Positions 33,193 through 44,973 of a DNA stretch of 64,000 nt are shown piece by piece. The DNA is from Odobenus rosmarus divergens (lineage: Eukaryota; Chordata; Mammalia; Carnivora; Odobenidae). The first letter of the stretch is position 1. Every line of letters begins with the position of its first letter. Location: NCBI RefSeq assembly GCF_000321225.1, contig NW_004451649.1:1169572-1233571 (forward strand), in the 5' to 3' direction. A program made the position numbers and the translations under genes. Below the pieces are notes generated by a model. That model saw nothing but the letters and a program-made list of their open reading frames with translations. It had not been told where the DNA came from and did no database searches.

Positions 33193-33900
33193 TTGCTTAC
33201 TTTTATTTTTGTCATTAGTGAAGATAACCTACATCTAGTTTTGTTGTAGATGTTGTCCATCTGTTTATTTTTACAGGGCTATTAGAGAGATTTGAAAACT
33301 ACCTCTCCACAGCTACCATCTTTCCAGAAACTCCTTTGTTTATTTTTGAAAAGGAGAAATTATCCTTCTTAGATACGTTCTTTCTTATCTAAATAAACAT
33401 AGCATGTTGATTATTTTAAGAAAAAATTTTGGGGGGAGGGTAAAGTTTGGTAACCAGATACTTTTAATGATATTTAAATTTTTATGTCATAAACTTGTGC
33501 ATGTGTGTGTCTATGGGTGTGCACATGCCCTGTCTAGTTGCTTTTGAAAGGTAGGAGTCTACAGGCATCAGCTGACTGGACCACAGGACCTATGGGACAG
33601 CAGGCTTTGGTGTGGGGCTCAGGACAACTTCCTCAGGTGGCAGAAACCACAGTCAAGAGTTGCCTTGCTATACTGGGCCATGTGGTAACCAGGATCAGCT
33701 TTAGGCACACATACCATGGCACAGTCTCACCTACATATTGAGGCAAGAAATTATGTCATAATTTTTTGAATTTATTTATTCTCTTTCACCCTGGAAGGAA
33801 TTTAAAATATTTGAATACAGGAGATTTTCTTGAGCTATCATTTTATAAATGATTCCTAGATTTCTCCTTACAAATACATTATAATGGATATATTATAACA
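33193..33900. other. unique sequence with one GC-richer block
   Basis: Positions 33530-33740 are less AT-rich than the surroundings and open for 67 codons on the plus strand, but nothing is recognised. A GGGGGG tract lies near 33431. No gene is called. Confidence 0.4.
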
Positions 33901-33906
33901 GATATA

Positions 33907-34448
33907 TGGTTAACGCTTGAACATGGGAATTAGAGGTGGTGACCTCACACAGAGTTGAAAATCCACAGATAACCTTGTTTATTTTTAAAGATTTATTTAT
34001 TCATTTGAGAGAGAGAAAGAACACGAGTGGGAGGGGCAGAGGGAAAGGGAGAGAAAATCTCAAGCAGATTCTGCGCTCAGCATGGAGCCCAAAGTGGGGC
34101 TCGATGCCTGGACCCTGAGATCAGGACCTGAGTGGAAACCAAGAGTTGGCTGCTTAACTGACTGGACACCCAGGCACCCACACATATAACTTTTGACTCC
34201 CCCCAAATTTAACTACAATTACCTATTGTTAACTGAAAGAATTACCAGTAACACAGTCAATTAATACATATTTTGTATATGTTTTACATGCTGTATTCTT
34301 ATAATAAAGTAAACTAGAGGAAAAAATACTAGTAAGAAAATCATACAGAAGAGAAAATACGTTTACAGGACTGCACTTTATTATTGAAAAACATTTACAT
34401 ATAGGTGGACCTACGCAGTTCAAACCTGTGTTGTTCAAGGGTCAACTG
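33907..34448. mobile_element. Tigger2/MER2-type non-autonomous DNA transposon split by a SINE
   Basis: Left terminus TGGTTAACGCTTGAACATGG and right terminus TTGTTCAAGGGTCAACTG are the expected inverted repeats, with TA at both edges (33905-33906 and 34449-34450). Internal phrases AGAGTTGAAAATCCACAGAT, ACTTTTGACTCCCCCCAAAT, AGTAAACTAGAGGAAAAAAT and GGTGGACCTACGCAGTTCAA match Tigger2/MER2. No transposase remains. A CAN-SINE lies inside it. Confidence 0.9.
33976..34180 (-). mobile_element. CAN-SINE, antisense, nested in a Tigger2-type element
   Basis: AAAGATTTATTTATTCATTT tail, GAAAATCTCAAGCAGATTCT, GTGGGGCTCGATGCCTGGAC and GACACCCAGGCACCC head. A weak duplication ACAGATAACC / ACATATAACT flanks it. 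Because it splits the transposon, it is younger than the latter. Confidence 0.93.
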
Positions 34449-34450
34449 TA

Positions 34451-37400
34451 TTAAAATCTGTAAATGTGAATTATTCGGATAAAAGTGCCCCTGACATACT
34501 CTTTTGTCTTTGGAATAAAAACACCAAATAGGAAGCAACAACAACAAAAGTTTCAACAAGGAAATAAGGATTACAAATTTATAATAACAAAGAAGACCCA
34601 AGACCAAAACTGCTATTGAAAGAGCTCGCAAACAAGATACCCAGTAACAAATCTCTCATAAATGATCACATATTATCAATAGTTTGGAGCTTTATATTAG
34701 TCCTTTCTTAGTTTTGTTTGTCCTTACAGTAGTAACAGAGGTAATTTTCTATTAAATTAAAATAAGCTGTAGGCACTTCTTCACGGATCATAGTACACTT
34801 TAATAATAAGGTCTATTATTGTTAACGGGGGACAGTGATTCTACAAGATGACAAACTTGATGCATCCCTTGCTGCTCATTTATAGTGGTTAAATGGGATT
34901 TAGTGAATTGTTAACAAACTGGTATAATAAGTATAAATGTACTTTATTGCCACTTTTGAGATAAAAATATTTCTATAGATTGAATTTCTAATTTTTCATC
35001 TCCTCTAATTCAAATATTACTTTGCCAGTAATTAACTCAAAAATAAGCAGGCAAGGCTGAAATGAGATTGCTTCTGATGCATAATAGAAAAGGACCTACT
35101 CATAATTAGAGCTAAACAAGATAGAATGCCACACTTAAAAATATAGTGAGCTTTCTTTTATCAGAGGCATTAAAACAGGGCTACAAAATGATAAAAATGT
35201 AGAAATGATTCACATATCTGATAGAAGCTTGGACAAGATGCCTTTAATATTACATGTGAATCTAGAATGCTAGCATTTCATGGCCATGTTTGAATCCGTA
35301 TCAAGATTGTGTGTCTAAGACAGTGCTAAATACTTTACAATAGAGTTATAATTGCAAAGTTACTTTTTGCCATAAACGTAATACATGTAAAGTGAGACAT
35401 TCACATGGTAAAAAGAAATCAAGTAATACAAATTATTAAGCAAAAATGAAATTATCTGTCCTTTATCCTCATTCCCATCTCCTCAATGTCAGATCTCATC
35501 ATCACTGTTTAAGGTTTTTAGTTAACCAAAATCAGAATAATATGCTTATGTTTAGTCTTTATTATATTTAGACATATTGTTTTCCTTCCAATAAAAATAA
35601 TGAATTCATAACCATTACTTGTCTCCTACTCCCATTTTCCATTTAAGTTGTTATAATTTAACTCTATTTGCTACCTTCTGTTCCAGTTCTAACCTGTAGT
35701 TAGTGTCCCATCAATTTTAAACAAACTTTACCTTCCACTTTCACACTTGAGTAAATAAACACCTTAACTTCCTTCTTTTTACTTGTACACCATCAGAGTT
35801 TATAGTATTTATATTCTATTCTGTTACTGTACAGAAATAAATTCTTCTGTGCTTTGCCTATAGATTCTAAAAATTGAAATTCAATAAACTCTGCTTTCAA
35901 TTTGGTGTTTTTTTACGTATCATACAGTAGAACTACATAAAGTGATTGGACCAGAAGAACAAAAATATGCTACTCTTGTGCCATTCAAAGGAGACTGTTG
36001 CAAGTTTCAATGACAAATAGATTTATTTATTCTTACAATTGCTCAAAATTATGCTGATTTGGGAGATTCAGTTTCCCTAACACCCACAATAATCAATAAT
36101 ATTTTTCTTTTTCGTGGGAAGCAAATTAGATTGGAACTGAAAACTATATATTTTTTAATATGTCATGGTAAAATCTGTTTGCCCTCCTTCCAGAAGAGAC
36201 ATTGTACACTTTGTAATGAGGGGCCAATGAGATAAAAAGCATGTGGAATTCACATAAAACACCTTAGTTTACCCAAATGTTATGCTTGTGGTCTTTCTAA
36301 ATTTCCTATTAGAGAATAGAGAGGAATCCGCACAGTGACACTGTCTCAGATGTGGTCATAGAGCTGTGATTGGATATTATGGCTCATAATTTATGCCCCA
36401 GGGAATAACAAAAGATTAGAATAATTTCTCCATTTTGGAGAGTTCCCTGTAGACCACACAAAGCTTTGTGACAGGTTAAGGGCAAACTCCTTGGTGTCCC
36501 TTTAAGACCAACTGAGCCAGGCCATTTGGTACTTTTTCCTTCGATAAAAAGATATCAAACAATACAGACAATATCATAATGTTGCCTGACATTTGTGGCT
36601 GAAACAACCAAGTTCACTTATATCCATGTGCTCCTACAGTTTGGCTGGCCAGGGAAATGCATGAAATGTGGGTAGAAGTGACAGATAGCCCTCCTAGGAC
36701 AGGCCCCTAAAATGTCGTGCACATTCTATTTCCCATATTGATCCTTAAAAATCAAGAATTCTGAAACTGCAGAACCACACAATGGTTCTTAGGGTCACTA
36801 TTTGGAGGAAAGCACACAGAAGGGCAATTTGACTAGCATTCATCTTTGATAAAACCAGACATAAACTTTCATTGTGTTAAGAGTCATGAGACTGCAGCGT
36901 TTACTATGGTAGCATGTATTAGCCTATTCTGACTTGCATATCATTGTTTTATGAAGAAACAACGGTACACTTGGTCTCTGTTCTTGGTGTCTTGAAACTT
37001 CTATCATGTTTATTTTTAAAGAACCAAAATAAAACATAGCTCAGAAAAGTTAGTTATACCTGATTGTAATGCCAATTTAATTTGCTTTGTATTTGGACCA
37101 AGTCTTCTTATGGAGATGTTTATCTGGACTTGGTATAGTTTTCATCTTTTGTTAACAAAAAATATATTATGATTTCTTCATTATATTGTTAAGATATTCC
37201 ATTTTCCTAATTACAAGATTTATTTAATAGAATTTACCTCCTTCCTGAAGGCATACTTCTTTGAGCCCTTTTGTTATAATTTGTAAGATTTCACTATAAT
37301 TTAGACCAACTGATTTTTAGCTTTTGTATGTCTGCTAAATAGCTGCCATTCCAAGTCTTCTTATCAAAGGTTAGATCCTCTGTTTCTGAATATACTATGC

Positions 37401-37475
37401 TTTTTTCTTTTGGTATTCGTTTTGTATTTTTCTAGATAATATCCTTAATAATTTTTAAGAAATTATTCAAAGGAG
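34451..37475. other. long unique stretch, no gene seen
   Basis: Three kilobases with no confident repeat and no convincing frame. Some parts look slowly evolving: 35040-35290 (GCATAATAGAAAAGG, CTCATAATTAGAGCTAAAC) and 36170-36900 (GTCGTGCACATTC, TTATGCCCCAGGGAATAAC), with few simple repeats. This is inference only. Confidence 0.4.
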
Positions 37476-37479
37476 ATAC

Positions 37480-38030
37480 ACTTTTTTGACTCCTTGTGTT
37501 TCTAAAATTATTGTCAATTCCACAAATTGCGAAGGGTTTGCATAGGTTCAGAATTTTAGATTCAACATCATTTTCCTCAAATCTTTGACAGAGCTGTTCT
37601 ACTGTCTTCTAGAATCCACTGTCACTAATCACTGGTCTATTATATTCTAAATGTCCTTCTTTTGGAGGTAATCTGTTCTTGTTCTCTGGCAGCTTTTTAG
37701 AGTTGACCCTTAGATCTTGTCTTTCTTCCTGGAATCTCTCACTGATACTAGATGCTCAATATATGCTCCCAATATTCAGAGATTTCTTTTTATTTTTTTT
37801 AAGATTTTATTTATTTGACAGAGAGAGACACAGCGAGAGAGGGAACACAAGCAGGGGGAGTGGGAGAGGGAGAAGCAGGCTTCCTGCTGACCAGGGAGCC
37901 CGATGCGGGGCTCGATCCCAGGACCCTGGAATCATGACCTGAGCTGAGGGCAGACGCTTAACAACTGAGCCATCCAGGCGCCCTATTCAGAGATTTCTGT
38001 GTGAAAACTTTTTCTGCATGCATCATTATG
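37480..38030 (-). repeat. possible old L1M fragment, antisense, split by a SINE
   Basis: GTTCAGAATTTTAGATTCAA, TTCTACTGTCTTCTAGAATC, TTTTGGAGGTAATCTGTTCT and TTGTTCTCTGGCAGCTTTTT follow a recalled antisense L1 5'-region layout ('tctggcttccattg...gaaggtaatctgtc...tctggctgctttt'). Divergence is high. Confidence 0.45.
37788..37983 (-). mobile_element. CAN-SINE, antisense, near consensus
   Basis: AAGATTTTATTTATTTGACA, ACACAGCGAGAGAGGGAACA, GCCCGATGCGGGGCTCGATC and CATCCAGGCGCCC are almost consensus with CpGs intact. TATTCAGAGATTTCT is perfectly duplicated at 37773-37787 and 37984-37998, indicating a recent insertion. Confidence 0.98.
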
Positions 38031-38668
38031 CCTCTGAGATGAGAGTATCTCCCAGGTAACACCGCTCAATTTTGGCATATACCTGCGCATGTTTTGCATT
38101 TGTATCTTAGAACTAATAGGTTTCTATGACACTAAGAACATAGCTTATTACCTTTGTTATTTCTGCATTTTCCTACAGAGTCTAGTTTCAAGCATGTGTA
38201 TACAAACACACAGACACATATATTTATTTACTTATAAACACTTTGGTGACCATGGAAGGAGAAACTATTTGATGGTCACCAATGCAAACATGTGATAAAG
38301 GAACTCTTGCATACGCCCTATTAAGTGTTGGTTTGGTTTTTAACTCCATAGGGTAGTTCAGGTTTACACTATGCCACTTACTAGGCTCTATGATTCATAA
38401 ACTGCTGTTTCTTTTTTACTGATTCCTATGGCATCATTCTCTCCCTTCTTCCTTCCTTCTCACAACATCTCTGGGCTTGGAGAGCACTGTCTGCCATCTG
38501 GTCTCAGTTGAGCCAGCTCCTTGGCTTGCTCTCACTGATGACTGTTAGCCTCCAACTTTTTTCTTATCTACACTGCCACATATGCATTTCTACAGTAGGT
38601 TTCATTAAAGCAAAAGGTCTTAAAATCTCATATTTAGAGATTAGCTACAGTTATAAAAAATAATCACT
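38031..38668. other. unique sequence, no gene seen
   Basis: No confident repeat or gene. The block 38430-38580 is pyrimidine-rich. Confidence 0.4.
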
Positions 38669-38672
38669 TACC

Positions 38673-38697
38673 CATTGCCCAATCATATTGGGCAATG
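38673..38697. repeat. perfect 11-bp inverted repeat with 3-base loop
   Basis: CATTGCCCAAT and ATTGGGCAATG flank a CAT loop. Both arms contain a CCAAT pentamer. A pure A-run followed by a T-run (38719-38738) lies about 20 bases downstream and is itself a self-complementary tract. Confidence 0.9.
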
Positions 38698-38868
38698 TGA
38701 ATCCTATCTTATAAAAGCAAAAAAAAAATTTTTTTTTTCCATGAATCCCTTTGGCATTGACATTGCACATGGCTAGCAATTAGTAGTCAGTATTGTGGTA
38801 TAAGCAAGGCACTTACACAGAAACAGAAACAGACAATCACTGGTATCTGAGGCCTTTGTCCTTTGGGA

Positions 38869-38896
38869 TGTGTGTGTGTGTGTATGTGTGTGTGTG
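38869..38896. repeat. (TG)n microsatellite
   Basis: About fourteen TG units with one TA interruption. Confidence 0.93.
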
Positions 38897-38939
38897 CCTT
38901 CAAATATCTTTCTCCTCTGATTGAAGGGGGCTTATGATC

Positions 38940-40413
38940 GTGGGTAGAAGTATTTTCAATAAATATTTGAAACTGGTTAGCTGACTAAGAACATAATTTA
39001 TGTTATTTCAAGTCCATATTATAGTTAGCTCCAATCTAAAGTTCATTTTATGAGTTTCTAGTTTATACTTCTATGAGATAAAATATAGAATCATTAAGTA
39101 GAAAATAAAAGATGACATCATTTCCATCAGCTTGTACTAAAATTCTATCCACATCAAGTTTCTCAGGTTCAGAGACTATAGAAGCAACTGTCTATTTACA
39201 ATAGAGCAAGTGGTATGTAAAGTTTAAAGAGAGGACCTACTATAAAACATTCATAATTTGAAATATTCTTTTTACTAATAGCTGATACTTAATAAAAAAA
39301 GACCTAAGCCCATAGTTTTGTAAAGCAAGAACTATTTAGTACTTATTAGCTACATGCATAATAACCCTAGAAACAAGAAACCCAAAGACTCTTATTTACA
39401 TGCATTATAAATGAGAATGTAAAACCTGTATATAAATCAAGTTTTGAATTTTACTGTAATTGTGCTTTTCAAAGTAGATAATTAAATTGCTATGTCTTTG
39501 GGAAAAGGTCAGCTTGTTGGGATAGCACAGATTAATCTCTCTAGGGCATTTGCTCTTAATAACCATGAATTGTAGTTCATAAGCTTAAAGGCTTGGCAAG
39601 ATTCCATCCAGCAAAATACTTTGAAAATGACAGAAATTCACTAAGAAACATTCTAATAGTTTTATTTAATCACCAATTAACCTGCATAAGCACCTTTGTG
39701 TTATCATCTACCAGTTAACCTACAGTATGATCAGATATTTGGGAAAATGAGAACATGAAGCCTCCTGGGTTTCTTTGTTCATTCCTATGTTTGGTTTGGT
39801 GTTGGTGCCCTGAGCTAGATATAGAGAGCAAAAGATATGAACTCAGGTTCAGACAGAATAAAACCTCTAATTCTATAAATTATTATTGAGTACCTGTCAT
39901 CTGATTTTGCATTTCTATTATAATGTTTCCATGCTGTACCTTTGTGAAAAATCACTAAATAATTTCCAGGACAGTTTTTAAGAGAGTCGCAAAAGAACCT
40001 TTCTAAAATACAATGACACAATCTATGTGTATGCAAGTAAAAGTAAAATTAAAGTTTTTTATTGTGAAAATATCAGTCTCAAGCCCTCCAAATGAGAGGA
40101 AAGGAAAAGATAGCTAATTTGATCCTGAACTATCCAACATGAATTTTCTCATGTTGATGGGGTTATCCAGCATCCCATTCACATAGTCTAAAAGAAAAAG
40201 AACAAACTGATGATAAGCTATAGGTGAAATACGCCATTTTTTAAAGCATAACTGTTGGAGACATAAATACAATTGTGCATTGTTTTAAAATTGTGAGCCT
40301 AAACTTTGCTAAATTCTACAACATAAACTACCAGAAGAATATTGAATCTCAGTAGGAAAAAAATTTTTCATATAGTTGCTGCTAGTGTAAGTTTGATGAT
40401 TTTTTTTTTTTTC
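38940..40413. other. unique sequence, no gene seen
   Basis: No repeat family is recognised. The block 39480-39740 (GATAGCACAGATTAATCTCT, ATTTAATCACCAATTAACC) is TAAT-rich and non-repetitive, a weak candidate for conserved non-coding DNA. Confidence 0.4.
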
Positions 40414-40430
40414 AAAAGCTTATTTAGTGG

Positions 40431-40620
40431 GCGCCTGGGTGGCTCAGTTGGTTGGGCCATAGTCTTCAGCTTGGGTTGTGATCCTGGAGTCCTGGGATTG
40501 AGTCCCGCATCGGGCTCCCTGCTCGGCAGGGAGTCTGTTTCTCCCTCTGACCCTCCCCCCTCTCGTGCTCTCTCTCATTCTCTCTTTCTCAAATAAATAA
40601 ATAAAATCTTTAAAAAAAAA
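40431..40620 (+). mobile_element. CAN-SINE, sense
   Basis: GCGCCTGGGTGGCTCAGTTG head, GTCCCGCATCGGGCTCCCTG, a CT-rich part and AAATAAATAAATAAAATCTT tail. AAAAGCTTATTTAGTGG is perfectly duplicated at 40414-40430 and 40621-40637. The first G bases of the head overlap the target copy. Confidence 0.98.
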
Positions 40621-40637
40621 AAAAGCTTATTTAGTGG

Positions 40638-41853
40638 AAACTGGGATCTCCATTGCTTAAAATAAGGCCTCTTGTTCTAAAATGAATACCTGTTTCTAGA
40701 TTGTCTTTCCTGGCCATTAAGTAGCTTATGCTTTCTAGTAACATTCTCTGAGTTCTCTGGGGTATTAAAGAAAATTTTCCTTGTCTTAATATTTGAAGAA
40801 AGGAGTCTTCCCCTTGTCCTAATGCCTTCAATGTATGTGTTGGCATCAACAATTTGGAATCCTAAGGGAAATGTTTTTAATACATTGGTACAGGAAAGCA
40901 GCAAAAATGAAGACTATTTTCTAAGAGAAAAATCACATTTTTTATTAATCTTCATTATCAAGTTTCATAACAACAATAACAAAAATATACTTGTAATTGC
41001 TTTCTTCTCTGAATTAGTAAGGGCCCCTTTTTTGGCTTGCTTAAACTATAATTTAATTGTAAATAATTTTGTTAATTGCTTTTTTATTTAATCATCTTAC
41101 TTTGTGAGCAATGACTGTTGAATGTTGTATTATAAAAGTTTAAAAATTAAGGAATGATTATTCTTGTTACATGATTATATCTACTTGAAAACATTTATCA
41201 TTTAGTAAATCATTGCATAGTAGAACATCTGTTCTGAAACACCAAAATATCCACAGGACACAGTATAGAATAGTATTTTTCTCATCAGTAATACTTCATT
41301 GCCATTTAATATTTACTATGTTATATTGTTATTATTAATAAGCCTTTCTTTTTATCACTTGCTGACAGAAGGATTTTTTTAAGTTGACATTTATTATTTC
41401 TTAAAACTAATTTTCTTGGTCAGGTGCCAGCTCTTTGCAAAATATTCTAAATAAACATGAGAGCAATTTCTGTTTATATGATGCTAATGGACAGAGTGTG
41501 TACCTGTAAATAAATTGGTGAATTATATTTTTTACCTATTTACTGGAATCCTAAGCAGGGCTGGCTAAACTTTTCATAGTCTTCTCTTAGTATACCTGGC
41601 TTTCGACAATTAGTAAAAGACATTTTTTCTGCATTTCACATTTAGTAACACCTCCCAAAATTTATCTATGCATCAAAAGAAGTGTTTCTAAAATAAAATG
41701 GCCTTAATTTGCACCGGGCTGACAAATCACACCTGTCATAATGTAATATAAATATAACACATGTATTGTTAAAACATACAAAAGGATTCCAATTTTTGAG
41801 AAGCTTTTGTACATTTTATGATCATCTCTATAATGGTGTTTGATTTTAATGTT
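40638..41853. other. unique AT-rich sequence, no gene seen
   Basis: Several overlapping frames of 73-89 codons on both strands (40631-41091) lack domains or splice context. No repeat is recognised. Confidence 0.4.
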
Positions 41854-41868
41854 AAGAATAATTTTAAG

Positions 41869-42044
41869 GGGGCGCCTGGGTGGCTCAGTCGTTAAGCGTC
41901 TGCCTTCGGCTCAGGTCATGATCCCATCATCCCATGATCCCCTGCTCAGCGGGGAGCCTGCTTCTCCCTGTCCCACTCCCCCTGCTTGTGTTCCCTCTCT
42001 GACTGACTCTCTCTCTGTCAAATAAATAAAATCTTTAAAAAAAA
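41869..42044 (+). mobile_element. CAN-SINE, sense, with an internal deletion
   Basis: GGCGCCTGGGTGGCTCAGTC and GTTAAGCGTCTGCCTTCGGC are consensus. The B-box side is altered: ATGATCCCATCATCCCATGA replaces the usual body and the GCATCGGGCTC segment is lost. AAGAATAATTTTAAG is perfectly duplicated (41854-41868 and 42045-42059), so it is young. Confidence 0.97.
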
Positions 42045-42059
42045 AAGAATAATTTTAAG

Positions 42060-42714
42060 AATTTGCTCACTGCTTGTTTATTTAATGAACTGAACTGTTA
42101 CATTCATTCTAGTCTATCATTTCTAACAAAATGTTACTATACCGCAAGGCTGTTTGGATCTGAAATTAACTTTATTTCTCTGCTAGATCATTTAATACCA
42201 ATTCCTTTAGATGTCCCCACCCTGTTTCAGGTAATTTGTTTCATTTACCATTAATAAACTCATTAGCCTAAAGAGTTATTGTTTAAACTGTGTTTTCATG
42301 TGATGATAGCAATCCACAAAATCATTTATTCATTGTTCTGTCCAAGATTCAGTTATTACCATTGAGGTAATCACTCTACCTTTAATTATGCTGCCTATAA
42401 AGGCATACAATAGCTTCTATTCTGAACAGAACATCCCTTAAAGCAATTCACCTCAAACTATTAAACTAAGAAATTAATGGCTCTGTCTACTCTGCTTCTG
42501 GCAGATTACTTGAATAAGATAAAGTTTTGTGTAAAGCACATTCCTTTTCCTTTGTCCTTGGCTTGCAATCTATCATGAAGTTTGATAACCTTCCTCCAAC
42601 TCATCATTCTGATCAAATTTTGCCACTGACGCTAGCCACTTCCTGTGGTGCATTTTAGCTGTTGAATGTGTGCAGTAGGTGTGTATTCGTGTAGGGCAGA
42701 GAGATAGTTACATT
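42060..42714. other. unique sequence, weak conserved-element candidate
   Basis: Positions 42345-42660 carry TAAT/ATTA cores (ACCTTTAATTATGCTGCC; AGAAATTAATGGCTCTG), low repeat content and a CpG (TGACGCTAGCC). Nothing coding is seen. Confidence 0.35.
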
Positions 42715-42732
42715 AAGAATACTGTCTTAAGG

Positions 42733-42926
42733 GGCTGCCTGGGTGGCTCAGTCGGTTAAGCATCTGCCGTCAGCTCAGGTCATGATCCCAGGGTCCTGGG
42801 ATCAAGCCCCGCATTGGGCTCCCTGCTCAGCGGGAAACCTGCTTCTCCTTCTCCCACTCCCGCTGCTTGTGTTCCCTCTCTTGCTGTGTCTCTATATGTC
42901 AAATAAATAAATCTTAAAAAAAAAAA
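42733..42926 (+). mobile_element. CAN-SINE, sense, near consensus
   Basis: GCTGCCTGGGTGGCTCAGTC head, CAGGGTCCTGGGATCAAGCC, CT-rich part and AAATAAATAAATCTTAAAA tail. AAGAATACTGTCTTAAGG / AAGAATACTGCCTTAAGG is duplicated at 42715-42732 and 42927-42944 with one difference. Confidence 0.97.
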
Positions 42927-42944
42927 AAGAATACTGCCTTAAGG

Positions 42945-43214
42945 AGTCATATGACAACACTAATGAGTATAGATATTAGTAAAAGAATAATAAACCAGCT
43001 TTTTGCCCCTGGCTTTTAACTTTGCCTTTTTAACACACACCAAAAACTTACCTATTCCTCTTTGTCTGATCTACCCCAGAAGAACTTGCTTTTAGAAAGG
43101 AATTTGATGAATTCATTCAAACTGAGATGGATTCAAATGATGGATTCCAATAATGTTAAGGGACTTTATAATGTTTTTAAAGAAATCCACTAGAAGTGTA
43201 TAAATTTATGCTAA
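42945..43214. other. short unique stretch
   Basis: No gene or repeat recognised. Confidence 0.4.
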
Positions 43215-43440
43215 GTAGATTAGTATTGCTTTACAAAAATAACAATGATGGTCATAATATACACTTTGTATTAAGAACTGAATGGGTAAGTCACAGTTCT
43301 ATGGGTTTTTTTAATAATGACTCTTTGAAGTGCATAATATTATTATCCCTATGTTCATATATGCATGCTTAGAGAAGCTCCCTGAAATTACTGAAATCAC
43401 AATACTGGGGCAATTAGTACAATATTTTAAATCACCTAAT
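43215..43440 (-). repeat. MIR SINE, antisense
   Basis: ATAATATACACTTTGTATTA, GTGCATAATATTATTATCCC, GCTTAGAGAAGCTCCCTGAA and AATTACTGAAATCACAATAC fit the antisense MIR core, strongly diverged. Confidence 0.65.
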
Positions 43441-44973
43441 CATTTGGGAGTATGGTTTTACCCTCATAGTTTATACTAAGTATTAAAAAGAAAAATATTC
43501 TGTGGAGAATACATTCATGTTATTGCTTAGTTACTTACATTTTAAAATACAATGGTACTTAAAAACTCTGGGGGGAAAAAAACAACTTGAAAGCACTAGA
43601 GAACAACCAAAAGTAGGCGGAAATTGGATAAGAACCTAATCCTGGAGGAAGGCATAGGGTGAGTCTAGCAGATGTGTAACTGACCTCCCAAAAGGAAAGA
43701 AGATAAATAATGGGCAAAAAAAAAAAAAGAAAAGAAAAGAACAGAAAATTAGGAAATAATGGCAAAAATTTCCCCAAAGTTGGTGAAAGTCAAGTTGCTG
43801 AAAGCTAAACATAAAGAGAAAAATGTTAAATTAGCCAAAGAAAAACATGACACATTAAAAAAAAGGGGGCTCAAAATACAAATTACTGGGAATTCTTCAT
43901 GAGAAATAATGAAGGGCAGAAGATAGTGGAAAGATACTTAAAGTGCTGAGAGAAAAAGTAGTCAACTCAGAAGTTTATACCTGTTGAAAATAATGTTCAA
44001 GAAGGAAAACAGGATACAGAAATTAATAGATAAAACATAAAATAAAATAATTCATCATTAGAATAACTACACTACAGAAATGCTGTAGGAAATTATTTAG
44101 TCTAAAGGGAAACTATACTATACTGAAATACATGTCTTCAGGAGGGAATGAAATCATTAGAAATAGTAATATGAAGGTAAATGTTAAATATACTATCTTC
44201 TTAATTTATTTAATATATATGTAATTTTGTTAAAAAGTATAAATTTGAATTATGTGGTTTATATAATGGTAACACATAGAACGACTATAGCACAAAGGAT
44301 AAAAGATAGTGTGCCTACATGGCTGTGAGTTTCTTAAAGTTCACATGAAGAGGTACCCTTTTAACACTGAGCAAACTGTGAAATGTTAAAGATACATATT
44401 GCAATACATAGACCAACTACTAAAAAAATATTGCCAAAAATGTAAGTAAAAGTCAAATAGTTAAATAAAAATGGAATTCTGAAAAAATACAATTAACAGA
44501 AATTATGGCAGAAAATTTTCAAAGAAATTGACAAATTCCTTGGAAATCATCACACCAAAGCTTACGCAAGATTAGTAGAAAACTTTAACATCCCTATATA
44601 TATTGAGGAAACTATGTTAATTATCAAAAACTTTTTCACAAGGAGGGTTGCAGCCCCAGATGGATTCACTGGTGAATTCTATCAAATATTTAAGGAAAAC
44701 ATAATACAAATCATGTACAAACTGTTTTAGAAAATTAAATAGGAAACATTTCCACTTTGTTTAATAAAACAATAATTTCACTGACAACAAATCAGACAAA
44801 GTCATTACAAGGAAAGAAAACTACAGACCAATACCCTTGTGAACATAGATGGGAAAATTGTCTATGAAATATAAACAAATCAAATTCAGCAATACATGTT
44901 AAATCAACGTAATGACCAAGAGGGTACTCATACCAGGAACGCAAGGTTGGCATAACATTTTAAACAGTCAATG

